This document shows, piece by piece, positions 1 to 5,695 of a DNA stretch of 8,705 bases. The notes under the pieces are model-generated. The model was not told the DNA's origin. It worked only from the letters and a program-made list of their open reading frames with translations, and did not search any database. The DNA comes from SZUA-430 sp044375275. GTDB lineage: Bacteria; Pseudomonadota; Alphaproteobacteria; Micropepsales; Micropepsaceae. Location of the stretch: the NCBI GenBank assembly GCA_044375275.1, contig JBILMZ010000146.1, forward strand, positions 1 to 8,705, read 5' to 3'. Both the position numbers and the translations under genes were made by a program. The stretch's first letter is position 1, and the number at the start of each line of letters is the position of its first letter.

Positions 1-602
1 ACCAGGATGAACCCGCCGCCAATGCCCATGACAACACTCAGCAACCCGATCAGAAAGCCCAGCAGGATGGGCGGGATCGCGGAAATATAGAGCTTTGATC
101 GGTGGAAGCGGACCTTGAGCGGCCACCCATGCACCCAGTAATGCGCTCCTGCCGATCGCCTGGAGGACACGCCACCGCCTGTACTCTGGCGCACCGCCTG
201 AAGGCTTTCCCAGAACATCAGCGTCCCGACAGATCCCAGAAAAATCACATAGGACAGCGCAATGAACAGATCAGCCTGCCCCGCCGCCTTCAGGGCATTG
301 AACAGGTGGATGCCAGCGATCGATCCGACCAGGCCACCGCCCAGCAGGATCCCGCCCATCTTGAAATCGACGTTGCCCTTGCGCCAGTGGCTCATCACGC
401 CCGACATGGACGAAGCCACGATCTGGGGCGACTGCGTGGCAACCGCCACGGCCGGCGGAATACCCCAGAACATCAGGAATGGCGTGAGGATGAAGCCCCC
501 ACCCACGCCGAACATGCCCGAGAGAAATCCCACAGCCGCGCCAAGGCCGACGATCAGGAACACATTCACCGGCATTTCAGCGATCGGGAGATAGATCTCC
601 AT
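1..602 (-). CDS. Sulfite exporter TauE/SafE family permease (partial, C-terminus outside window)
   Basis: This is an inner-membrane permease of the TauE/SafE family, whose members are linked to export of sulfite, sulfonates or related anions. The substrate here cannot be read from sequence. Translating the minus strand from the ATG at 602-600 gives 200 codons that run off the left edge. The protein opens with MEIYLPIAEMPVNVFLIVGL, typical of alphaproteobacterial members. Glycine-rich hydrophobic helices follow, with the family hallmark GVGGGFILTPFL at residues 32-43. A second copy, GIGGGFIL, lies at 193-200, as expected from the two internally repeated halves of the fold. Hydrophobic stretches lie near 12-30, 86-103, 112-131 and 174-192, with a basic cytoplasmic loop between (about 135-172). 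A stop lies in frame upstream, near 652. A TTG at about 629 is an alternative start, but no strong ribosome site precedes either. It lies downstream of the podJ-like gene on the same strand, 238 bp away, so probably has its own promoter. Confidence 0.93.
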   Translation of the reverse strand, partial: MEIYLPIAEMPVNVFLIVGLGAAVGFLSGMFGVGGGFILTPFLMFWGIPPAVAVATQSPQIVASSMSGVMSHWRKGNVDFKMGGILLGGGLVGSIAGIHLFNALKAAGQADLFIALSYVIFLGSVGTLMFWESLQAVRQSTGGGVSSRRSAGAHYWVHGWPLKVRFHRSKLYISAIPPILLGFLIGLLSVVMGIGGGFIL

Positions 603-674
603 GGGACACTGCGGAATTAGAGTGATGCGCAACGCAGGCAATGACGCTTAAACCTGTCATGCCATGAAGGCCAG

Positions 675-695
675 TGAGCATTTCACAATAGCTCA
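675..695. promoter_or_regulatory. Operator-like inverted repeat upstream of TauE permease
   Basis: TGAGC at 675-679 is mirrored by GCTCA at 691-695, around an AT-rich 11-bp centre. The repeat sits about 73 bp upstream of the permease ATG on the minus strand, where a regulator site could lie. Five-base arms are short and can arise by chance, so a regulatory role is inference. Confidence 0.25.
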
Positions 696-720
696 AGAAC
701 GCAGGTCGCAAACTGCCGCA

Positions 721-733
721 CCGGCCAAGCCGG
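721..733 (-). terminator. Possible weak terminator hairpin after podJ-like gene
   Basis: CCGGC at 721-725 and GCCGG at 729-733 form a perfect five-base GC stem with a three-base loop, about 110 bp beyond the podJ-like stop. No run of T follows on the minus strand, so a Rho-independent terminator is only a weak possibility. A second stem (764-770 with 791-797, TGTGGTG/CACCACA, 20-base loop) lies closer to the stop and also lacks a T-run. Confidence 0.2.
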
Positions 734-840
734 AGGCGTCTTCACCAATAGCCGGAGGGCATTTGTGGTGAATGCTGCTGGCAAGAGCCCCACCACATGG
801 CCGGAAGCCAGCCTTGAGCGATGCCAGGCGCGTAACGGCT

Positions 841-3800
841 TCAGCCCGGACCGGCAGGCAGGTCGTTCGATGCAGGGTTGAGCGGCTTCGCCTTGAAGCG
901 GCGGGCCGCATCAAGCGCCAAGGCGACATCCGACGCGCCGACTGTCTTCTTGAGTGCATCAAGCCGTTCGGCAGCCCCGTTGTCACCCTGCGAAGCAGCG
1001 ACCGCATACCAGGTGATGGCTTCCTTCAGGTTCTTCTCGATACCCATGCCCTGCTCGAGCAGCACCGCGAGGTTATACTGGGAATCGGTCAGGCCGTGCG
1101 TCGCACTTTCCTTGAACCAGCGCGCTGCTTCCTTGTAGTTCGGCTGGCCGCCCGATGAATCGGCGAGCAGCACGGCGAGGTTGTGCATCGCCTTGCGATT
1201 ACCAAGCTTCGCCGATTTCTCGTACCAGCTCTTCGCCTGCGGCATGCTCTTCTCGACGCCAACACCGCGCTCGTACAGTGCGCCCAGGCGATACTGTGCA
1301 ATCGCCAGGCCCTGCTCCGCGGCCTTGGTCGCAAGTGAAGCGGCGCGCGAGTCATCCTTCACGACGCCGCGGCCTTCTGAGTAGCGCAGGGACAGGAGGA
1401 ACTGCGACTTCGCATCGCCGCGCACGGCGCCAGACTCAAGGCTGGCCACCATGGCTTCCTTCTCGGACGTTCCCGGCAGTGCAGACGTCCCTGCGGTGAA
1501 TTCAGCCGGAGACGCCTCGACAGGCATCGAAGGCCCACCCATGGGCTCGGTCATCGCAACCGGAGCCCCATTGGCAGCGCCGGTTTCCGAAGCAGGTGGT
1601 AGCGGCGCAAATTCGGCAGGCGGCGCGGCCGGACCTGATCGCCCACCCGCTTCGCCTGGCGCAACTGCAGGCGGCGTGGGCCCGTTCAGGATCTCGCCGA
1701 TGCTTGAGCCTGGAACAGGACGCTCAACGCCATCTTCGCTCCCGCCCGGCAGAGTGAACAGCACCGCCACGAGACCCGTGACGACCGCAATCCCGGCAAG
1801 CGCGATGATGACGAGGCGACCAATATTGCGGCCACCAGGCTGCTCGACTCCCAGGGAGATCGGCCGCTTGCCGCGCTGGCCGTGCTCAGCCTGGCGCTCG
1901 GCCGCGGCCTGGGCGGCGCGGCGGGCTTGCGCTAAAAAATCGTTGCCTGGCTTGTCGGCCGCATCTTCCGAATCGAACGCACTGTTGAGTTCGTCTCCGA
2001 AGCTCGGCGGCTCAAACCGCTGGTCATCAAAGTCGGGCCCCTGCGAAGACTGCGGTGTTGCAAGGATGGTGCGAAGCGCTTCGAGTGACAGTCCGTCACT
2101 CTGCGCCTGGCGTGCACTCTCATCGAAAGGCGGCGGCACATCAGGCCCGAACGTACGGCTCTGCGTGTTGGGACCCGAACTTGTCAGGAACGGCGGGAGA
2201 TCGGACTCCGGCGCGTAGCGCGGTGGCTGCACTGGCGGAGGCGCAAAACCCTGAAGGGAACTGAGCGCTGACGGGCTGCTTGAAATCCGGCTCGGATGCG
2301 GATCAGGCTGAACGGCATCAGCAGCACCACGCGCAACAAGCCCGTCAACGGTGAGCCGCAGCGCCGACATCGAATCCTTGTGGCGCTGGTCGGCAACTTC
2401 GAGACGATCGGAAAAATCATCAAATGACTTGTGAAGGTCGCGAACGGTCGCTTCGACACGACCATCGGACTCGTCCACACGCTGCGACAGCACGTTGATG
2501 GACTGGGACTGACGCTTGTCCGAATCCTCGATTCGGGCAGACAAGGACTTTAGCGCTGCGTTCACGCCACCGACGGATTCGGCCGTGCGCTTGTCGCTCT
2601 GGTCGATCTTCGTCGTCAGGGCGCCGAGCTTGGCTTCAAGCGACGTGATGGAGTTCACGAGCGGCTGCGTCGACTGCTCGCCCATGCCGTCTATGCGGGC
2701 AGCTATCCCTTCAACCGATCCCTTCAGCGCAGCAAATGCAGCAGGCGGAATCGCATTCTTGGCTGATGCAGCTTGTGCGATGCGTCCATCCATGGCCGAC
2801 ATCTGGCCGCGGATCTCGTCAAACATCGACGATGAACGGGCTTCCAGCGCATCAAAGCGCGCCGTGATGCTCTCGCTCATCGTTGCGCCGCGCTCGACCG
2901 TATCCACGCGCGATCCGAGATCGCGCATGTACTTCGCCATCTGCGTGATGTCTTCACGCGTGCGGCGATCGGCATCGACCACCTCGCCCCGCATCGACGC
3001 GATGGAAGATTCAAGGCGCGCGAGCGCATCCTTGCCCGGCGCGTTACCTGCGACGGTCTCCATGTCGGTCAGGCGCTTCTGCAGCTGCCCGAGCGTAGCC
3101 TCGATTCGGCCGATCGCTTCGCGTCCGGGATGGTCCGCACGCTCCGCGTCCAGCTCACCCAGGCGCTTGTGAAGGTGCCCGAGCGCCGTTTCCAGCTTGG
3201 CAATGGAATCCCTGCCCGGCCAGTCAGCCTGCCCGGTTTCAATATCGACAATGCGCTTCTGAACGCTGCGCACGGTCGTCTCAAGACTGTCGAAGGCCTT
3301 GGACTGCTCGCGCGCCGACTGCGCCAGCGCATCCGCCGCGCTCGAGAAGGCCGCATCAGCAAGCTGCTTTACCCGCTCGGCGGCATCGATGCGGTCCTGC
3401 ATCGCTGCGACTGACTGATTGACGGTCGCGATGGCTTGCTGTGCACGTTTGTCGGACTGTTCGAACCGCTCTCCCAGATCGCGGACCGTGCCGGTAAGGG
3501 CAACGATGTCCTGGCTACGCACGGGCTGCTCATAACCAACGCCGTTCGGATCCCGGAAGAGATGCTGCGGCGGCTGCTGCGCATAGGGTTGCGGACCCGG
3601 CCCCTGCTGCGGACCAAATCCCTGGGGGCCTTGCGGCTGCGGCGCATACTGCGACGGCGCATAAGCCTGCGGACCGAATGGCTGCGGAGCGCCCTGCTGG
3701 GGCGCAAACGCCTGTGGCTGCGGCTGCGGATAGAGCTGCTGCGGCGCGTTGGCGAACTGCGGCTGCCCATATTGCGGCTGTTGATATCCTTGCGGAACAA

Positions 3801-4077
3801 CCTGTGGGACAGCTTGCGGATATCTCTGCGCCTGACTCAGCTGCTGCGGTTGCGGCTGGAACTGCGGCTGAGGCCCGTAGGTTCCATCACCCGGCAGGAA
3901 CCCCTGCTGCGAATGAGACTGCGGATAACCACTAGCAGGGCCACCCTTTCCATCCGTAAGGATGAGACCAGACAGCCATTCGCCAAGGCTCACGCCTGCA
4001 CGGCGCGCCGCTTGCTGAGCAACCTCACGGGCTTCAGCTTCGATACCTTTAACATTCCACGGAACGCCGGGCCGCAT
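841..4077 (-). CDS. PodJ-like polar localization protein with Sel1 repeats
   Basis: This is a long bitopic scaffold resembling Caulobacter PodJ, a pole organiser that recruits partners through a cytoplasmic coiled coil and has a periplasmic Sel1 region. From the ATG at 4077 it has 1078 residues. Residues 6-40 carry the conserved box PWNVKGIEAEAREVAQQAAR...LGEWL. A Gln/Pro/Gly/Tyr-rich, probably disordered segment covers about 50-174. A coiled-coil region follows (about 185-585), with 30-residue repeats at 256-375 and recurring SDKR-type units later. A Pro/Ser-rich linker leads to one membrane helix at 755-774 (LVIIALAGIAVVTGLVAVLF). The periplasmic part starts with a Pro/Ala/Gly linker, then four Sel1 repeats at 889-1031. 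The protein ends about 47 residues later without the peptidoglycan-binding domain seen in Caulobacter PodJ. A TTG at 4086 would add three residues. I prefer the ATG because GGGGG lies about 11 bases upstream. Other Sel1 coiled-coil proteins share this plan, so orthology to PodJ is likely but unproven. Confidence 0.85.
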   Translation of the reverse strand: MRPGVPWNVKGIEAEAREVAQQAARRAGVSLGEWLSGLILTDGKGGPASGYPQSHSQQGFLPGDGTYGPQPQFQPQPQQLSQAQRYPQAVPQVVPQGYQQPQYGQPQFANAPQQLYPQPQPQAFAPQQGAPQPFGPQAYAPSQYAPQPQGPQGFGPQQGPGPQPYAQQPPQHLFRDPNGVGYEQPVRSQDIVALTGTVRDLGERFEQSDKRAQQAIATVNQSVAAMQDRIDAAERVKQLADAAFSSAADALAQSAREQSKAFDSLETTVRSVQKRIVDIETGQADWPGRDSIAKLETALGHLHKRLGELDAERADHPGREAIGRIEATLGQLQKRLTDMETVAGNAPGKDALARLESSIASMRGEVVDADRRTREDITQMAKYMRDLGSRVDTVERGATMSESITARFDALEARSSSMFDEIRGQMSAMDGRIAQAASAKNAIPPAAFAALKGSVEGIAARIDGMGEQSTQPLVNSITSLEAKLGALTTKIDQSDKRTAESVGGVNAALKSLSARIEDSDKRQSQSINVLSQRVDESDGRVEATVRDLHKSFDDFSDRLEVADQRHKDSMSALRLTVDGLVARGAADAVQPDPHPSRISSSPSALSSLQGFAPPPVQPPRYAPESDLPPFLTSSGPNTQSRTFGPDVPPPFDESARQAQSDGLSLEALRTILATPQSSQGPDFDDQRFEPPSFGDELNSAFDSEDAADKPGNDFLAQARRAAQAAAERQAEHGQRGKRPISLGVEQPGGRNIGRLVIIALAGIAVVTGLVAVLFTLPGGSEDGVERPVPGSSIGEILNGPTPPAVAPGEAGGRSGPAAPPAEFAPLPPASETGAANGAPVAMTEPMGGPSMPVEASPAEFTAGTSALPGTSEKEAMVASLESGAVRGDAKSQFLLSLRYSEGRGVVKDDSRAASLATKAAEQGLAIAQYRLGALYERGVGVEKSMPQAKSWYEKSAKLGNRKAMHNLAVLLADSSGGQPNYKEAARWFKESATHGLTDSQYNLAVLLEQGMGIEKNLKEAITWYAVAASQGDNGAAERLDALKKTVGASDVALALDAARRFKAKPLNPASNDLPAGPG
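985..1413 (-). repeat. Four Sel1-type repeats in the periplasmic domain
   Basis: Four consecutive units of 35-36 residues each show the Sel1 pattern of a helix with A.Y.LG..Y or equivalent, a G.GV/G.GI turn, then A..W or A..L and a closing A..G. The second (starting LAIAQYRLGALYERG) and fourth (LTDSQYNLAVLLEQG) are closest to consensus. The third has an unusual DSSGGQPN turn in place of G.GV. A degenerate fifth helix (about 1032-1046) follows. Sel1 solenoids bind proteins. Confidence 0.85.
1756..1815 (-). other. Single transmembrane helix of the PodJ-like protein
   Basis: Codons 755-774 encode 20 almost wholly hydrophobic residues, preceded by a basic stretch (GQRGKRPISLG...GRNIGR) and followed by an acidic, Pro-rich stretch. 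By the positive-inside rule the coiled coil is cytoplasmic and the Sel1 repeats are periplasmic, as in PodJ. Confidence 0.85.
2953..3312 (-). repeat. 30-residue tandem repeats inside the coiled coil
   Basis: Four units of exactly 30 residues lie end to end at codons 256-375. Units 2 to 4 begin WPGRDSIAKLE, HPGREAIGRIE and APGKDALARLE. Unit 1 shares only the later part (SLETTVRSVQKRIVDIET). Each has a x-PG-(R/K)-(D/E) turn, then a heptad-like helix with LE, L/KR and D/E-E/D. The recurring PG should break the helix every 30 residues, suggesting a segmented rather than continuous coil. Confidence 0.8.
3556..3930 (-). repeat. Gln/Pro-rich low-complexity segment of the PodJ-like protein
   Basis: Codons 50-174 are dominated by Gln and Pro with Gly, Tyr, Phe and Ala (QPQ, PQP, APQ and GPQ words), from imperfect GCGGCTGCGG-like DNA repeats. 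There is no fold signature and the region is predicted to be disordered. It separates the N-terminal box from the coiled coil. Length variation between strains would be expected. Confidence 0.8.
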
Positions 4078-4225
4078 GCGAATCAATACCCCCGAATTTC
4101 CGTCGACGTTAGGTATGCGAATATATTGTGTAAAGAACGCGCCACCCTACAATGGGTGCTACCGTTGCATTTACATCTCATCAAGATTCGTAAACGGCAG
4201 AACACCAACGACCAGGGCGGTGAAC
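4078..4225. promoter_or_regulatory. Divergent promoter region, podJ-like gene and cupin gene
   Basis: This 148-bp gap separates two divergent starts and is more AT-rich than its surroundings. On the plus strand TTGTGT (4126-4131) and TACAAT (4148-4153) are 16 bp apart and resemble a sigma-70 promoter for the cupin gene. CACCC (4143-4147) and GGGTG (4154-4158) form an inverted repeat centred on that putative -10 box. The palindrome CGTCGACG lies at 4101-4108, near the podJ-like start. A GATTC at about 4184 fits the CcrM methylation motif GANTC, relevant only if the host has CcrM. None of these is confirmed. Confidence 0.4.
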
Positions 4226-4855
4226 ATGTTGCGTAGACGACTCACATCGACTTCGTTGAACAGCAGCATCAAGCAAGAGTTGCAACCCGATTTGACTTCT
4301 ACCTTTCTCCGTTTCGCGCAGCAGCTTTCACGACAGGTGATTCGCATCGCAGTCATCACCGCGGGCCTGCACGTTTCGGCATGCTCCACCTATCTTTCCG
4401 GCATTTCGGACAGTTCTCAAAAACTTGACCCTGATTCAGGCCGCATCCCGAAAGTGGACCTGTCACAGGCGCGCTGGCAGAAGCTTACCCCCACGCAACC
4501 CGATCAGAATCCGGTTCGGATGGCCATCCTTGAACGGGATGAGAAGATTGGTGCCACGCGCATTGCACTGAAGGCGCCAGCCAACACGTCGATCCCGCCA
4601 CACTGGTTCGCCGTGCAGGGATCCTGCACGATCCTGCAGGGCACTTTCGTTTTCGACGGCGTCGATGCGAAGGGCAAACCCGAACGCGTGCGCAAGCGCC
4701 CAGGAGACTTCGTGATGCTGCCACCGAACTATATCCTGAGGCTTTCAACCGAAGGCACGACCGACGCCGTGCTCTATCTCACGCTGTACGGCGAATGGTC
4801 ACCGCAGTTTCAGTCGAACCCCTGGGGCAAGCCGTCCTTGCGGGGCGCCAATTGA
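4226..4855 (+). CDS. Cupin-fold protein with degenerate metal site, probable exported or lipoprotein
   Basis: From the ATG at 4226, with AGGG 8 bases upstream, the product has 209 residues. Residues 96-190 resemble single-domain cupins of the ChrR/DUF4437-like kind: strand PVRMAILERD, a first motif IPPHWFAVQGSCTILQGTFVFDG (123-145), and a second motif around PGDFVMLPPNYILRL (159-173). The usual HWH...E metal ligands read HWF...G/S, and the histidine expected in motif 2 is a Leu or Arg, so only His126 remains. A hydrophobic stretch (VIRIAVITAGLHVSAC, 38-53) ends in a VSAC lipobox-like sequence but sits behind an unusually long 37-residue N-region. A GTG at 4337 would start exactly at this signal and give a 172-residue lipoprotein with Cys16 lipidated. 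I see no strong ribosome site for it. The 3' end overlaps pdeM, on the opposite strand, by 57 bp. The function is unknown and enzymatic activity is doubtful. Confidence 0.72.
   Translation: MLRRRLTSTSLNSSIKQELQPDLTSTFLRFAQQLSRQVIRIAVITAGLHVSACSTYLSGISDSSQKLDPDSGRIPKVDLSQARWQKLTPTQPDQNPVRMAILERDEKIGATRIALKAPANTSIPPHWFAVQGSCTILQGTFVFDGVDAKGKPERVRKRPGDFVMLPPNYILRLSTEGTTDAVLYLTLYGEWSPQFQSNPWGKPSLRGAN
4799..4855. other. 57-bp tail-to-tail overlap of cupin gene and pdeM
   Basis: The cupin stop codon (4853-4855, plus) and the pdeM stop codon (4799-4801, minus) lie inside each other's coding sequence. The segment therefore encodes SPQFQSNPWGKPSLRGAN on one strand and the last 18 residues (SIGAPQGRLAPGVRLKLR) of PdeM on the other. 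There is no room for a separate terminator for either gene. Confidence 0.85.
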
Positions 4856-5518
4856 GGCCGAGGGAAACGGATAGACCTTCTCCTTGCCCAGCGCATAGGC
4901 ACTGAAGCCGCTGTCGAACAGCGGGACGAACGCATCATCGGTGACATCAAGACCGCCGGTGAAAGCGCCGGCAGAAGGAAGGATGCAGCGCACGCCGTCA
5001 CTGACAAAGCACTTGCGCCGCATGCGCTTCACACGCGTCTGGACTGTGACAACGGGATGAAGGTGCCCCGCCACCTCCCCCACCGGATCCATGCTTGTCG
5101 ATGGCTCATGCCGGAACGTGAGCGGCCCGACCGAAAGGGTCGGCGCGCTTTCACCGCCAAGCACGCCGGCAGCCGCTGCATCGTGGTTCCCTTCGATCCA
5201 CACGAAGCGACGCCCTTTCATCAGCGACTGGATCGTCTCCCGCGCTTTGGTATCCAGACGCGCGGGTCCGTCTTCATCATGAAAATTGTCTCCGAGGCAG
5301 ACGATGCGGCGAGGCGAATGGCGATCAACCACCTCCTGCATCAGCCTCAGCGTCGCATGCGTGTCATAGGGCGGCAGCAACTGTGTCGTGCGCGCGGCAA
5401 AGGACGAGCCCTTTTCGAAGTGCAGGTCCGCAAACGCCAGCAACTTCTCGGCTGGCCACCACAACGCGCCCTGATGGTCGGCGAAGACATCGGCACCGGC
5501 GAGCACGAACGAAACCAA
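4799..5518 (-). CDS. pdeM: Ligase-associated DNA damage response endonuclease PdeM
   Basis: This is a calcineurin-like metallophosphoesterase of the PdeM family, described as a DNA endonuclease/phosphoesterase that often sits with an Lhr-type helicase, an exonuclease and an ATP-dependent DNA ligase in bacterial repair clusters. Numbered from a TTG at 5518 (239 residues), all phosphoesterase motifs are present: D31-x-H33 in ADLHFEKGSSFA, G76-D77-N78 in LGDNFHD, G110-N-H112-D in IEGNHD, H137 in FRHEP, and G151-H152-L-H154. LLPPYDTHATL (47-57) and SAGAFTGGLDV near the C-terminus are also typical of PdeM. I prefer TTG because AAGGA lies 9 bases upstream (5528-5532) and translation then starts just before the conserved first strand. 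The ATG at 5599 would add 27 residues with no family resemblance. None of its usual partners is in the window. It is transcribed away from the helicase gene and overlaps the cupin gene at its 3' end. Confidence 0.9.
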   Translation of the reverse strand: MVSFVLAGADVFADHQGALWWPAEKLLAFADLHFEKGSSFAARTTQLLPPYDTHATLRLMQEVVDRHSPRRIVCLGDNFHDEDGPARLDTKARETIQSLMKGRRFVWIEGNHDAAAAGVLGGESAPTLSVGPLTFRHEPSTSMDPVGEVAGHLHPVVTVQTRVKRMRRKCFVSDGVRCILPSAGAFTGGLDVTDDAFVPLFDSGFSAYALGKEKVYPFPSASIGAPQGRLAPGVRLKLR

Positions 5519-5617
5519 GCGAAGAGATCCTTTACAGGGACTGAATCCGGGGACAGAAAACGGGCGATGACCCGAATAAATATCTGCTGTTTCCCCCACA
5601 CATTGTCACACCCTTCC

Positions 5618-5646
5618 TTGACTTATCCACACAGGCCGTGCATATG
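5618..5646 (+). promoter_or_regulatory. Putative promoter for the DEAD-box helicase
   Basis: TTGACT matches five of six bases of the TTGACA -35 consensus and is followed after the ideal 17 bp by CATATG, a poor -10 (three of six). A slightly shifted TATGAC is another poor candidate. The -35 box shares one base with the DnaA-box sequence and the spacer covers the rest, so DnaA binding would occlude polymerase. Confidence 0.35.
5623..5631 (+). promoter_or_regulatory. Perfect DnaA box (TTATCCACA)
   Basis: The nine bases match the strong DnaA-box consensus TTATNCACA exactly, in the R1 form. Only one such match was noticed and no AT-rich unwinding element or cluster accompanies it, so this is not an origin. 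A single box in a promoter fits DnaA-dependent transcriptional control. By simple base-count expectation an exact nine-base word is uncommon in 8.7 kb, but chance is not excluded. Confidence 0.5.
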
Positions 5647-5653
5647 ACACGCA

Positions 5654-5670
5654 GCAAAACACGATTTTGC
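5654..5670. repeat. Perfect inverted repeat in the helicase leader
   Basis: GCAAAA (5654-5659) and TTTTGC (5665-5670) pair perfectly around a five-base CACGA loop. An outer CGC/GCG pair (5650-5652 with 5673-5675) can extend the stem across a small internal loop. It lies just downstream of the putative promoter, so it would be either at the mRNA 5' end or an operator. Confidence 0.5.
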
Positions 5671-5695
5671 GAGCGCTTACGCCGCGTGGCCGGCT

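Larger units (their letters stand above)
603..840. other. Intergenic spacer between podJ-like gene and TauE permease
   Basis: No credible gene is seen here. The minus-strand frame that continues past the podJ-like stop reaches another stop within about 33 codons and shows no recognisable domain. The spacer holds three small inverted repeats (675-695, 721-733 and 764-797). It presumably carries the end of the podJ-like transcript and a promoter for the permease, but I see no clear sigma-70 match and no T-run marking a classical intrinsic terminator. Confidence 0.6.

Noticed and set aside
102..620. Plus-strand open frames of 172 and 110 codons at the left end
   Set aside because: The minus strand here encodes an unmistakable TauE/SafE permease. 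The plus frames are shadows.
603..840. Lost peptidoglycan-binding domain of the PodJ-like gene after a frameshift
   Set aside because: I read the minus-strand frame just past the stop and the overlapping one. Neither contains anything like a PG-binding module.
1451..2218. Plus-strand open frame of 255 codons, Ser/Ala/Gly/Pro-rich
   Set aside because: It is antisense to the Pro-rich linker and membrane region of the PodJ-like gene, and its composition is low complexity without domains.
4076..4225. Upstream extension of the cupin gene to an ATG at 4076 (50 extra codons)
   Set aside because: The extension reads through the divergent promoter region, has no signal-like character and would overlap the podJ-like start. 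The ATG at 4226 has a ribosome site.
3436..4236. Plus-strand open frame of 266 codons, Leu/Arg-rich
   Set aside because: It is the antisense shadow of the Gln/Pro-rich part of the PodJ-like protein. CTG/GCGG repeats read as LRLRL.
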